Below are positions 7,671 through 16,032 of a stretch of 32,967 nucleotides of DNA, piece by piece (position 1 is the first letter of the stretch; each line of letters starts with the position of its first letter). The stretch comes from Spirochaetia bacterium (GTDB lineage: Bacteria; Spirochaetota; Spirochaetia; Treponematales; Breznakiellaceae): NCBI GenBank assembly GCA_026002025.1, contig BOAU01000014.1, positions 1 to 32,967 of the forward strand, in the 5' to 3' direction. The notes below the pieces were generated by a model that had not been told where the DNA came from, searched no databases, and saw only the letters and a list, made by a program, of their open reading frames with translations. A program made the translations under genes and the position numbers.

Positions 7671-8990
7671 TTAAAATTTAAACTGGGGCAGATACTGTTT
7701 ATTGGCGGCAAACATTTCGTCCGTCATGTCGGAAATTTCCTGCATCGAACAAACCGCCGCGGAAAGGGGATCATTTAAAATCGCGTGGAAAATTTTCCGC
7801 CTGTCCCCGGATAGATGCCCCTCAATGGCAAGCTCTTCAATCTGCGCGCTGACCCCCACAAGGATCGCAAGCTGTTTGGGCAGCGGCCCCACATGAACCG
7901 GAACAAGGCCGTCCTTTCCCGCATATACCGGAACTTCCACGCAGGCCCCTGCGGGCAGGTTATCAATATAATTTTGATTGCGGACATTGCCGTTAAAACG
8001 GTAGATGGTGTTGTCCCCGAAAATGCCGTTAAAGATATAGGCGGCGTATTCATGGCCCCTTGTAATATCGACAGAATCCTTGGCAAGGTATTCGTCGATT
8101 TCTTTTTTCCAGATATCCTCGCGTTTTAAATACTCGTTCAAAATGTAGGCGTATTCGCCGGGGTTCCAGCCGGTGCCGTTTTTGCAGTACTTTTCTATCA
8201 ATTCAGGCCGCTTGCGGAACCACCAGTTGTACTCGGAATTGTGGCCCGAAGATTCGGTTACGTAATAATCAAGGTGCTTAAACATTTCGTTGCGCACAAT
8301 TTCTTCATTATACACTTCGGGCCTTTTCATGGCTTCGCGGATCCGCGGGTAGGCGTCTTTGCCGTTCACCTTATACTCAAGGTAAAAAGCCTGATGATTG
8401 ATGCCGGCGCAGGTATAGGTCACTTCCTTTTCAAAATCGGCGCCTATCCAGCGGGCAAGCATTTCCGCGGTGCCCTGCACACTGTGGCAGAGACCGGTGA
8501 TGCTGAGTTTTGTTTCGGCCTGCATGGTCCGGCAGAGCATGGCCATGGGGTTGGTGTAATTTAACACCACCGCATTAGGGGCGTATTTTTCTATGTCCCG
8601 GCAGATTGCCATCATTTCAGGGGCGGTCCGCAAAAAGCGGAAAATACCCGAAGGCCCGCGGGTGTCGCCGACGTTTGTATCAATGCCGTATTTCTTTGGT
8701 ATCTCAATATCACTGCGGAATATCTGCACGCCCCCCGCAAGGATCGTGATGAGTACGCCGTCGGCCCCTTCCAGCGCCTTTTTGCGGTCCGTGGTCGAAG
8801 TCACCTTTGCGGGATACTTCCCCTGTTTGACAATTTTATTGACCGCCTGGGTAATGTACTCAAGCCGTTCCGTGTTGATGTCCATGAGGGCGATTTCCGC
8901 ATCCGCAAAAGAAGGAAAGGTCAGAATGTCCTTGACCAGTGTCCTGGTAAACCCAAAACTGCCCGCGCCGATAAACGTAATCTTTTTCAT
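7671..8990 (-). CDS. melA: GH4 alpha-galactosidase (MelA-like), first gene of the operon
   Basis: The 439-aa protein belongs to GH4 and most resembles MelA-type alpha-galactosidases, which cleave terminal alpha-galactosyl residues (melibiose, raffinose-type sugars) in the cytoplasm using NAD+ and Mn2+. Motifs are FIGAGSFGF (6-14), LMDIN (35-39), NYTNPMAM (144-151), GLCHSVQGT (166-174, with C168 as metal ligand and the CHSVQ signature of the alpha-galactosidase subgroup), GINHQ (H199) and [14 protein letters not shown]. Its length of 439 residues is about normal (E. coli MelA is ~450). ATG at 8990 has AGGAG 5 nt upstream. It is divergent from the sugar ABC operon starting at 9233, so import and cleavage are probably co-controlled. 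Two hairpins occupy its leader. Confidence 0.9.
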   Translation of the reverse strand: MKKITFIGAGSFGFTRTLVKDILTFPSFADAEIALMDINTERLEYITQAVNKIVKQGKYPAKVTSTTDRKKALEGADGVLITILAGGVQIFRSDIEIPKKYGIDTNVGDTRGPSGIFRFLRTAPEMMAICRDIEKYAPNAVVLNYTNPMAMLCRTMQAETKLSITGLCHSVQGTAEMLARWIGADFEKEVTYTCAGINHQAFYLEYKVNGKDAYPRIREAMKRPEVYNEEIVRNEMFKHLDYYVTESSGHNSEYNWWFRKRPELIEKYCKNGTGWNPGEYAYILNEYLKREDIWKKEIDEYLAKDSVDITRGHEYAAYIFNGIFGDNTIYRFNGNVRNQNYIDNLPAGACVEVPVYAGKDGLVPVHVGPLPKQLAILVGVSAQIEELAIEGHLSGDRRKIFHAILNDPLSAAVCSMQEISDMTDEMFAANKQYLPQFKF

Positions 8991-9005
8991 ACTTACTCCT
9001 ATTAT

Positions 9006-9052
9006 GTGCGGCTGCTGCCGCACCGTTTAATTGAAGCGAAACGAAGTTTCGC
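9006..9052 (-). promoter_or_regulatory. Two hairpins in the leader of the GH4 operon
   Basis: GTGCGGC (9006-9012), loop TGCT, and GCCGCAC (9017-9023) form a perfect 7-bp stem. It ends 5 nt before the Shine-Dalgarno (8996-9000) of the first GH4 gene. Further upstream, GCGAAAC (9036-9042), loop GAA, and GTTTCGC (9046-9052) form another perfect 7-bp stem, with the same GAA loop as the hairpins behind tRNA-Arg. The first could modulate translation initiation; no riboswitch class is recognised. No convincing minus-strand promoter was found between here and 9158. Confidence 0.5.
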
Positions 9053-9157
9053 ATGACTCCTAAAATTAAGAAGCTTAAACCAACGGTTAAGTAATGCTTC
9101 TCTGTTATTTGTATCAGTATACCGCACCTGGCGGAATAATGAAAGAGAAAAAAAGGC

Positions 9158-9186
9158 TTGTATTTTCAAAATTTCGCCGCTATACT
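9158..9186 (+). promoter_or_regulatory. Putative promoter of the 9233-13573 sugar ABC operon
   Basis: TTGTAT (9158-9163), a 17-bp spacer and TATACT (9181-9186). The predicted start near 9193 leaves a leader of about 40 nt before the ATG at 9233. Confidence 0.5.
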
Positions 9187-9232
9187 TACTTCAATCTGTA
9201 TAAACGCAATGATTTTTTACAAGGAGCAATTT

Positions 9233-10903
9233 ATGAAGAATCGCAGACAGTTTCTTTTCTTTCTGCTCGCCGCGGCTGCCGTCATTTCGATGGTATCCTG
9301 CAGCGGCAAGTCTTCCGGTTCCGCGGCAGGCCAGTCGCTCGGTTCCCGGGAAGCCCAGCCCGTGCCCGCGGGGAGTTGGGAAACGCCCTTTGCCACTACG
9401 GTGCATCTTACCGCCGTTAAAAGCGAAGGCAACGATTTAGTCTATGAAAATGGGGATGACTACACCAATAACCCCTGGACCAGGGCCTGGAAAGACAAGC
9501 TGAACATCAATGTTACCTACGACTGGAACGATGCAGGGGGTATCCAGTACGAAACGAAGCTGAACATGGCCATCGCGGCCGGCACCCTGCCTGATGTCTT
9601 CCGGGTTAACTATAACCAGTTCCGCGAGTTGATGGCGGCCGGTCTTTTGCTGGATATAACGGATGCGTATAACCAGAACACTTCCCAGCGTATCCGGGAC
9701 TATGAAAAAACGGACCCCGATACTATCAAGACCGCCATGGTAAACGGCAGGCTCTATGGGGTGCCCAACTATTACTACGGCGTCATCGACCAGCCTCGGG
9801 ACCTCTGGGTCCGCAAGGATTGGTACGAAGCGGCGGGTTCCCCCCAGATAAAGACCATAGCGGACTTTGAGAAGCTGGCCAAAACCTTTATGGCCGCCCA
9901 CGGCGGTTACGGCATTGCCTCCAGCAATACCCTGGAAGAGCTGTTCATGACCGGCCCCATGTTTAATGTCTACCTGGGTAACCCCTCGCAAAACAGCGAT
10001 TTCTGGTACAAGGATTCAACCGGGCGTATCAAGGCGGGGATTTCCCATCCTGAAACAAAGACCGCCCTTACCTATTGGGCCAGGTGGTTTAAAGAAGGCA
10101 TTTTGAACCCCGACTTTGCCAGCACGGACTACAACAAAATGCTTGAAGACATCGTAAACGGCAAAACCGGTATGGAGCCGTACTGGCAGTGGCAGGGCTG
10201 GCATGCGGGCCCGAACCTCGTGGCGGCCAACAACAATAACAATTCCTATATGATCCCCCTTCCCTTCCCCACCGAGGACGGCAGGCAGGTGATGGGTCAG
10301 GTGGGCTTCCCCAACAGTAACCTGTTCGTTATCAACAAGAACTGCAAGAACCCCGCCGCGGTGATGAAGCTCCTTAGCTTTACGGACAAGATCATGTTCG
10401 ACGGCGATACCGTACTTACCGAGAAGGAATTCCGCGACTATACCGACGGCCAGCGGGAACATACACCGCAGCCCTTCGAGATCATCGACCCCAGCGCGGA
10501 TATGCTTCAGTTTGTGCATGTGCTCCACGCCTTAAAGACCGGGGATACCAGTGAGCTCTTCACCTCCGGCATGAAGAAGAAGTACAGCGATTCCATTGCC
10601 TGGCTTGAAAAGGGCGATACCGGCGGCCTCGGCGCCTATTTACAGCAGGGTTTCGACGGCTGCGCCTATGACCGCAGCAAGTTCCTGCTGGATAACAATT
10701 TCATCGTCAAGACCGACATGTGGGGCGCTCCCCCGGTGGACTTTACCCAGACCGTGAACGCCTTCGACGTGGTGGTGCAGGGCTTTACCAAGATCATTCT
10801 GGGTCAGGAACCGGTATCTTCCTATGATTCGATCATAGCCTCCTGGTACGCCAACGGCGGCAAGCTCATGGAAGACGCGGTAAACCGGGACTATAACAAG
10901 TAA
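9233..10903 (+). CDS. Sugar ABC transporter solute-binding lipoprotein (LplA-like)
   Basis: The 556-aa protein is a family 1 extracellular solute-binding protein of the large LplA type, which delivers oligosaccharides to a CUT1 ABC importer. The start at 9233 is chosen because AAGGAG lies 6 nt upstream and because it creates a clean lipoprotein signal: a KNRR basic start, a hydrophobic core (FLFFLLAAAAVI), then SMVSC with the lipidated cysteine at residue 23, followed by a Ser/Gly-rich tether. The mature part has the expected long alpha/beta pattern, for example KLNMAIAAGTLPDVFRVN near the sugar cleft. Two LplB/YtcP-type permease genes follow. The position opposite two GH4 genes suggests alpha-galactosides as substrate, which is inferred. 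An intercistronic hairpin after the stop probably raises its expression above that of the permeases. Confidence 0.88.
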   Translation: MKNRRQFLFFLLAAAAVISMVSCSGKSSGSAAGQSLGSREAQPVPAGSWETPFATTVHLTAVKSEGNDLVYENGDDYTNNPWTRAWKDKLNINVTYDWNDAGGIQYETKLNMAIAAGTLPDVFRVNYNQFRELMAAGLLLDITDAYNQNTSQRIRDYEKTDPDTIKTAMVNGRLYGVPNYYYGVIDQPRDLWVRKDWYEAAGSPQIKTIADFEKLAKTFMAAHGGYGIASSNTLEELFMTGPMFNVYLGNPSQNSDFWYKDSTGRIKAGISHPETKTALTYWARWFKEGILNPDFASTDYNKMLEDIVNGKTGMEPYWQWQGWHAGPNLVAANNNNNSYMIPLPFPTEDGRQVMGQVGFPNSNLFVINKNCKNPAAVMKLLSFTDKIMFDGDTVLTEKEFRDYTDGQREHTPQPFEIIDPSADMLQFVHVLHALKTGDTSELFTSGMKKKYSDSIAWLEKGDTGGLGAYLQQGFDGCAYDRSKFLLDNNFIVKTDMWGAPPVDFTQTVNAFDVVVQGFTKIILGQEPVSSYDSIIASWYANGGKLMEDAVNRDYNK

Positions 10904-10922
10904 GCGTATTTCTCAAAGGCAA

Positions 10923-10979
10923 GCGGTATATAGCAGGCGGTGCAATCACCGCCCGCTGTATGCCGCCTGTTATTTTTTT
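10923..10979 (+). terminator. Strong intercistronic hairpin with T tract (attenuator between SBP and permease)
   Basis: A 20-position stem pairs 10923-10942 with 10947-10966 across the loop CAAT: 17 Watson-Crick pairs, two G-T pairs and one A/C mismatch. A run of seven T (10973-10979) follows. It lies between the solute-binding protein stop (10903) and the permease start (10991), a place where partial terminators or 3'-protecting stems commonly set a high binding-protein to permease ratio. Confidence 0.8.
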
Positions 10980-10990
10980 GCGGAGGGCCT

Positions 10991-11887
10991 ATGACGCTTG
11001 GACGATTAAAAACTGAACTGCCTTTACATATACTGCTTATTCCCGGCCTTGTCCTGACATTTATCTTTTCCTATATGCCCATATACGGGCTTATCATGGC
11101 CTTTGAAGATTACAACCCCGGCCTGGGATTTTTTGGGTCCCGATGGGTAGGGCTGGAAAATTTCAGGATGGTTTTTTCCCAGGCCCAGTTCCGGAACACG
11201 ATTTTTAATACCTTCTTTATATCCATATTCAAAATTGCCATCAGTACCACCGCTTCAGTGGTCTTCGCCATACTCCTCAACGAAATTTCTTCCAACTTTA
11301 ACAAGCGGTTGTTCCAGACCATTGTGTATATTCCCAACTTTATATCCTGGGTCATAATGGCCGGTATTTTGTTTAATATTTTAGCCTCAGACGGGCCCCT
11401 TAATATGCTTCTTGGCCTGTTTGGTATCAATCCGGTTCAGTTTTTGGCAGACCCGAAGGTTTTCCGCTGGACCATCATCATAAGCGATGTCTGGAAAACC
11501 TTTGGTTTCGGTACGGTGGTATACCTCGCGACCATCACTTCCATTGATCCCGGTCTCTACGAGTCCGCCCTTATCGACGGCGCAGGCCGGTTCAAACAGA
11601 TACTCCATATTACCCTGCCCAGCCTGGGCCCCATCATCGTCCTGATGACGGTGCTGGCCCTGGGGAATGTACTGAACGCCGGTTTCGATCAGGTGTATAA
11701 CCTGTATTCCCCCGCGACCTACGCTACCGGGGACATTATCGATACTTTTGTGTACCGGCTGGGACTTCAAAACGGCAAATATTCCATCGGCACGGCGGTG
11801 GGCCTTTTTAAATCACTTGTTTCCAGTGTACTCATTTCCCTGTCCCTGTTCATTGCCTACAAATTTGCGGGCTACAAGGTCTTTTAA
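10991..11887 (+). CDS. Sugar ABC transporter permease (LplB/YteP-like)
   Basis: The 298-aa integral membrane protein is the first of two CUT1 permease subunits. The start at 10991 (MTLGRLK) is used because GGAGG lies 4 nt upstream; the frame extends further up, but that part would be encoded by the intercistronic hairpin. About six membrane segments are visible. The first follows PLHILLIPGLVLTFIFSYMPIYG, the N-terminal pattern of LplB-type permeases. The cytoplasmic EAA loop that contacts the ATPase is at ~190-210 (YESALIDGAGRF...ITLP). It pairs with the permease starting 21 nt downstream and with the preceding binding protein. No ATPase gene lies in the operon, so a shared MsmX-type ATPase is presumed. 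Confidence 0.9.
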   Translation: MTLGRLKTELPLHILLIPGLVLTFIFSYMPIYGLIMAFEDYNPGLGFFGSRWVGLENFRMVFSQAQFRNTIFNTFFISIFKIAISTTASVVFAILLNEISSNFNKRLFQTIVYIPNFISWVIMAGILFNILASDGPLNMLLGLFGINPVQFLADPKVFRWTIIISDVWKTFGFGTVVYLATITSIDPGLYESALIDGAGRFKQILHITLPSLGPIIVLMTVLALGNVLNAGFDQVYNLYSPATYATGDIIDTFVYRLGLQNGKYSIGTAVGLFKSLVSSVLISLSLFIAYKFAGYKVF

Positions 11888-11908
11888 GACCGGTCTTTTG
11901 GAGGAATC

Positions 11909-12796
11909 ATGGTTTTCAAAACAAGAGGGCAAAAGATATTCAATGTTTTCAATTACATTTTTATCACCCTGGTCTGCCTGTCCTGTTTTCTGCCCATATT
12001 AAATACCCTGATGGTGTCTTTCAGCTCGCCGGCCCATGTAGCCGCCGGAAAGGTATATTTCTGGCCCAAGGGCTTTAATACCATGTCCTATGAGTTTGCC
12101 ATCAACAACGGCAAGTTCCTTCGGGCCTTTCAGGTTTCCATTGTGCGGTGCCTCCTCGGCGTATCCATCAACCTGTTTATGATGATAACCACCGCCTATC
12201 CCCTTTCCAAAACCAAAAAACGTTTTGGGATGCGGAATATTTACATGGGCTTTTACGTTTTTACCATGCTCTTCGGCGGCGGGCTGATCCCCTACTATAT
12301 CCTTGTGTCCCAGCTGGGGCTGATGAACACCATCTGGGCCCTGGTTCTGCCCCTGTCCGTCCCGGTATATTCCATGGTCATTCTGATGAACTTTATGCGG
12401 AGTCTGCCCGCAGAGCTTGAAGAAGCCTCCATGATCGACGGCGCGAGCCATTTCAGGACACTTTTTTCCATTTACCTGCCGGTCCTAAAACCGGCCCTGG
12501 CCACGGTGGGGCTCTTCGCCTTTGTGTACCATTGGAACGATTGGTTTACCGGGGCGCTGTTCATGCACTCGCCCCAAAACTATCCCCTGCAAACCTATCT
12601 TCAAACTTTGTTGGTTAACTTCAGGGAAATGCTGCGCCAGTCCGGCTCAAACTATTACGAGCTGCTCAGGCGGATGAACGAGCAGACCGGCCGGGCGGCC
12701 CAGCTGTTCCTGGGGCTGGTGCCTATACTGATAGTGTACCCCTTCCTGCAAAAATATTTTACCACCGGTTTAGTAGTCGGCAGCGTGAAGGGCTGA
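11909..12796 (+). CDS. Sugar ABC transporter permease (YtcP/LplC-like)
   Basis: The 295-aa second CUT1 permease belongs to the MalG side of the family. GGAGG (11900-11904) lies 4 nt before the ATG. Six hydrophobic segments are apparent, beginning with FNYIFITLVCLSCFLPILNTL. The GGGLIPYYILV element (123-133) is characteristic of YtcP-type permeases. The EAA loop is EEASMIDGASHF...YLP (171-191), and the C-terminus FLQKYFTTGLVVGSVKG is the usual family end. It forms the channel with the upstream permease. The epimerase gene begins 18 nt after its stop, so the four genes form one transcript. Confidence 0.9.
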   Translation: MVFKTRGQKIFNVFNYIFITLVCLSCFLPILNTLMVSFSSPAHVAAGKVYFWPKGFNTMSYEFAINNGKFLRAFQVSIVRCLLGVSINLFMMITTAYPLSKTKKRFGMRNIYMGFYVFTMLFGGGLIPYYILVSQLGLMNTIWALVLPLSVPVYSMVILMNFMRSLPAELEEASMIDGASHFRTLFSIYLPVLKPALATVGLFAFVYHWNDWFTGALFMHSPQNYPLQTYLQTLLVNFREMLRQSGSNYYELLRRMNEQTGRAAQLFLGLVPILIVYPFLQKYFTTGLVVGSVKG

Positions 12797-12814
12797 ACCG
12801 ACAAAGGAGTTAAT

Positions 12815-13573
12815 ATGAAATTCGGTCTCTGCGCTTCTCTTGAACATTTGCCTTTGGCGGAACGCCTGGGCTTCGATTACATCGAATGTTCCGTTTCGTC
12901 GATTGAAGCCCTGGGGGATGAAGAATTCGCCGCGGCGGTGACAAGGGTCGGCAAAAGTTCCCTTGCGGTGGAGCGGGTAAATGTCTTGTTCCCCGGCAGC
13001 ATTCAGCTTATCGGTCAGGCGGCAAACCAAAAAAAGATCGACGCCTACCTTGAAAAAGCCTTGGGCCGGGTAAAGGCGCTGGGGGCAAGCCTGGTTGTTT
13101 TTGGAAGCGGCCGCTGCCGCGCCATACCGGCGGCGCTGTCCTTCCGGCAGGGATACGGGGAACTGGTCCGGGTAACCCGGCGTATCGGCGAAATTGCGGC
13201 CGGCTTCGGCCTGACCATCGCCATAGAGCCCCTTAACCGGGAAGAAACCAACTGCATCAATTCATTAAAGGAAGGGGCCATGCTGCAGGCCGTTGTGGAT
13301 TCCACATCCGTGGGGCTGCTGGCAGACCTTTATCACATGGGCCGTGAGCATGAGCCCATGGAAAATATTTTGGCCGTCAAAGAATTGAACCACACCCACA
13401 TCGCCCTGCCGGGAGATCGGGCCTATCCCCTTAGTATTACTAAGGACGTAGAAAATTTTTTTGCGGCCCTTAAACAGATCGGATATACCGGAACCATGAG
13501 CATTGAGGGTAAAACCGATAATATGGAACAGGATGCCGCGGCGGCGTTGAAGGTGCTGCGGGATTTGGGGTGA
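12815..13573 (+). CDS. Sugar isomerase/epimerase, TIM-barrel family (AP endonuclease 2-like)
   Basis: The 252-aa cytoplasmic protein belongs to the xylose-isomerase-like TIM-barrel superfamily and most resembles ketose 3-epimerases (tagatose/psicose type). The metal site expected for these enzymes is present: E138 in IAIEPLNREETN, D171 in LLADLYHM, H195 in NHTHIAL and E231 in MSIEGK. AGGAG lies 5 nt upstream of the ATG. As last gene of the sugar ABC operon it probably converts an imported or released sugar into a form that enters central metabolism; the exact substrate cannot be read from the sequence. A perfect 17-bp palindrome (13429-13445) encodes residues 204-210, near the active-site side of the barrel but away from the metal ligands. 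Confidence 0.8.
   Translation: MKFGLCASLEHLPLAERLGFDYIECSVSSIEALGDEEFAAAVTRVGKSSLAVERVNVLFPGSIQLIGQAANQKKIDAYLEKALGRVKALGASLVVFGSGRCRAIPAALSFRQGYGELVRVTRRIGEIAAGFGLTIAIEPLNREETNCINSLKEGAMLQAVVDSTSVGLLADLYHMGREHEPMENILAVKELNHTHIALPGDRAYPLSITKDVENFFAALKQIGYTGTMSIEGKTDNMEQDAAAALKVLRDLG
13429..13445. repeat. GTATTAC palindrome in the epimerase gene
   Basis: CCTTAGTA-T-TACTAAGG is a perfect 8+1+8 palindrome with the same core as those at 1889, 19215 and 21559 but with different arms. Confidence 0.85.
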
Positions 13574-13576
13574 TCG

Positions 13577-13591
13577 TGATTCAGTATCACT
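13577..13591. terminator. Short hairpin between convergent genes
   Basis: GTGAT (13577-13581), loop TCAGT, ATCAC (13587-13591), in the 28-bp gap between the convergent epimerase and sulfatase stops. It is a possible weak bidirectional terminator. The stem is only 5 bp. Confidence 0.3.
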
Positions 13592-13601
13592 CATGTTTCT
13601 G

Positions 13602-15122
13602 TTATTGATGATAGTCCTGGAACCAGAACCCCTTGGGATGCGCTTTAAAATGGTAGCGGTTCCGGGGCAGGGGGATAGGATCGCAGGCCCGTAAGATGGC
13701 TGCGGTAAGTTCTGCCAGCATATCCGCCTTTATCGGCAGGTGTTCAGGATTGTCAAAAAGATTATTTAATTCGAAAGGATCGGCCTCAAGGTCATAAAGA
13801 TACCCTTTCCCAAGCATATCCATTTGTATTTTATACCGACCCTTGCGGAGCATCCGCACCTGACCGCATTGAGTCCAGGAATCAAGACAGTCGAAAGTTA
13901 CCGGCCTTCCATCTTCCGCATAAGCGCGGCTGGCCCCTTCCTCAACCAGATCCAGGGAATCTTTTTCATCCCAATAGAGCCCCGAAAAACCGCTTTCCGA
14001 ATAGGCGGTATCATATTCCTTTTCCGGTATGCCAATATTTTCCAGAAGGGGCCGGATGCTTTTTCCCTGCACGCCAAAGGGAATTTCCGCTCCCAATCCC
14101 AAAATGTCGCAAATGGTAGGAAAAATATCCACCAGATTTACAAAACCTTTATTCACCGTTCCCTGACTCTTAATACCGGGACCCCGCCAGATAAAAGGAA
14201 CATGGGTCAGGATTTCCGGCAGATCTGTGCCCTTGCGAAGCAGGCCGTATTCGCCAACAAAATCTCCGTGATCAGAAATAAAAAGAACCAGGGTGTTTTC
14301 AGACAGGCCCCGGCTTTCCAGGCCTTCAATAAACCGTTTGAACTGATCGTCTATCAGGCGCAGCATACCATGGTAATTTGATCGGGACCGGTTGATACGG
14401 TTTTCTATATCCTTTCCCAATACCCGTTCCCAAACTCCCCGCAGCCAGGTAAATTTATGCCCCTTTTGGGCAAGCGCTTCCGGCCCGGCATGTAAGGCGG
14501 GCAGGCTCTCCGGGGGAAACATATCAAAATAGGGGGCCGGTACCTGGAAGGGGTTATGGGGTTCGGCAAAACTGAGCCAAAGAAAAAAAGGCTTTTCCTT
14601 TGGGCGGCTGTCCAGAAAAGAAAAAGCAGAGGATACATTGACATAGGGATGCTGCGCTTCCACGCCCCCAGGTGAAGGAACATGCGCCTCAAAATGATCC
14701 GTTTTATCCAGAAAAGAGGCAAATTCTTCCTCCGCGCCGCTTAAGTTCCGGTTGCCTTCGTGTCCAAGATGACCGCTGGTTTCGGCGAAATCGAAATCTT
14801 CCGGTTTATGATGGGAATGGTTTTTTCCACAGAGGGCAGTTGCATAACCGGCATTCCGCAAAAATTCCAGCATGTCCGTGGTATACCTGGTATCCAGGGC
14901 ATTGTGGTTGGTCCGCGCCTTGTGGGATTCAGGATACCGCCCGGTAAACATACTTACCCGTGCGGGCATGCAGGTTGGATTTGGTGTATAAGCACAGGCA
15001 AAATCAGCCCCGCCCTGTGCCCATGAATCCAGAAAAGGCATGGTATCCAGCGCATAGCCCCGGCTTTTCCGCAGATCCGCGCGCTGCTGATCGGTCATTA
15101 CAATTACGATATTGGGCTTCAT
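13602..15122 (-). CDS. Cysteine-type sulfatase without signal peptide
   Basis: The 506-aa protein is an arylsulfatase-family sulfatase, which hydrolyses sulfate esters. The C-x-P-x-R motif TCMPAR places the formylglycine precursor at C51, within CMPARVSMFTGRYP. Other active-site elements are MTDQQR (D11), GKNHSH (K100, H102), EPHNPF (H189), SDHGDF (D284, H285) and RKG (K297). Activity requires a formylglycine-generating enzyme; in an anaerobe this would be anSME, which is not encoded here. The protein begins directly with MKPNIVIVMTD and has no export signal, so it should act in the cytoplasm on sulfated sugars brought in by the ABC system encoded just upstream (8-nt gap). AGGAG lies 5 nt before the ATG. 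It is the last gene of that operon and converges with the epimerase gene. Confidence 0.9.
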   Translation of the reverse strand: MKPNIVIVMTDQQRADLRKSRGYALDTMPFLDSWAQGGADFACAYTPNPTCMPARVSMFTGRYPESHKARTNHNALDTRYTTDMLEFLRNAGYATALCGKNHSHHKPEDFDFAETSGHLGHEGNRNLSGAEEEFASFLDKTDHFEAHVPSPGGVEAQHPYVNVSSAFSFLDSRPKEKPFFLWLSFAEPHNPFQVPAPYFDMFPPESLPALHAGPEALAQKGHKFTWLRGVWERVLGKDIENRINRSRSNYHGMLRLIDDQFKRFIEGLESRGLSENTLVLFISDHGDFVGEYGLLRKGTDLPEILTHVPFIWRGPGIKSQGTVNKGFVNLVDIFPTICDILGLGAEIPFGVQGKSIRPLLENIGIPEKEYDTAYSESGFSGLYWDEKDSLDLVEEGASRAYAEDGRPVTFDCLDSWTQCGQVRMLRKGRYKIQMDMLGKGYLYDLEADPFELNNLFDNPEHLPIKADMLAELTAAILRACDPIPLPRNRYHFKAHPKGFWFQDYHQ

Positions 15123-15130
15123 AATTTCTC

Positions 15131-16021
15131 CTAACCTTTGATAGCGCCGATCATGACGCCCTTCACAAAATATTTTTGCAGCAGGGGATATAAGAGTAAA
15201 ATAGGAACACTGGAAACTACGATGACCGAATATTTTATCCCCTCTGCCATTTTTATTTTTTCACCCATCCCTACACTGTTGGAACCTAATTGTTCGGTTT
15301 GGCCCAGGAGCAGAATGTCCCGCAAAATAATTTGCAGGGGAAAAAGTTTTTCATTCCGGAGGTATATCAGGGCAGGAAAGTAAGAATTCCAGTGGGCGAC
15401 TCCATAATACAGGACCAGTACGGCAATAATGGCGCTGGAAAGGGGCAGCACAATACTAAAAAGCATCCGGAGATTGGAACAGCCATCCAGCTTGGCCGAT
15501 TCATAAAGTTCATTGGGGATACTGTTTTCAAAAAAAGTACGGGCCACAATCAGGTTATAGGTTGAGATGGCGGCGGGGATCAAAATAGCCCAGGGCGTGT
15601 TATACATATGCAGATCCCGAACCAGCAAATAGGTTGGAATAAGACCGCCGTTAAAATACATCGTAAATACGATGACCAAAGTCAATGCGCGGCGGCAGGG
15701 CATGTCCTTTCTGGAAAGGGGATATGCCGCAAGGATCGTCAGACAAATATTAATAAAGGTACCCGCAATGGTATAAAAAAGAGTGTTCCGGTAACTGTCC
15801 CAGATGGCCTGATTGTCAAATACCATTTTATAGGGTTCAATGGTAAAACCCCGGGGGAAAAGAACAACCTTCCCCCGGAGCACCAGATCAGGATCGGAAA
15901 AGGATGCGGAAAGTACAAACAGCAGGGGATATAATACAACGATGATAACAAGAACCCCAATGGTGTTGATAATAATATCGAAAGTCAGATCCTCCCGGCT
16001 CAGCCGGATTCCTTTTTGCAT
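15131..16021 (-). CDS. Sugar ABC transporter permease (YtcP-like), sulfoglycan operon
   Basis: The 296-aa MalG-side CUT1 permease starts at 16021, where AGGAGG lies 7 nt upstream. A longer reading from a TTG at 16039 would use the Shine-Dalgarno itself as coding sequence and is rejected. Features are about six membrane spans, NGGLIPTYLLV (typical of YtcP), the EAA loop YESAKLDGCSNL...VLP (173-193) and the family C-terminus LLQKYFVKGVMIGAIKG. The gap to the upstream permease stop is 11 nt and to the sulfatase 8 nt. Specificity for a sulfated oligosaccharide is inferred from the operon only. Confidence 0.9.
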   Translation of the reverse strand: MQKGIRLSREDLTFDIIINTIGVLVIIVVLYPLLFVLSASFSDPDLVLRGKVVLFPRGFTIEPYKMVFDNQAIWDSYRNTLFYTIAGTFINICLTILAAYPLSRKDMPCRRALTLVIVFTMYFNGGLIPTYLLVRDLHMYNTPWAILIPAAISTYNLIVARTFFENSIPNELYESAKLDGCSNLRMLFSIVLPLSSAIIAVLVLYYGVAHWNSYFPALIYLRNEKLFPLQIILRDILLLGQTEQLGSNSVGMGEKIKMAEGIKYSVIVVSSVPILLLYPLLQKYFVKGVMIGAIKG

Positions 16022-16032
16022 CCCCGATCCTC

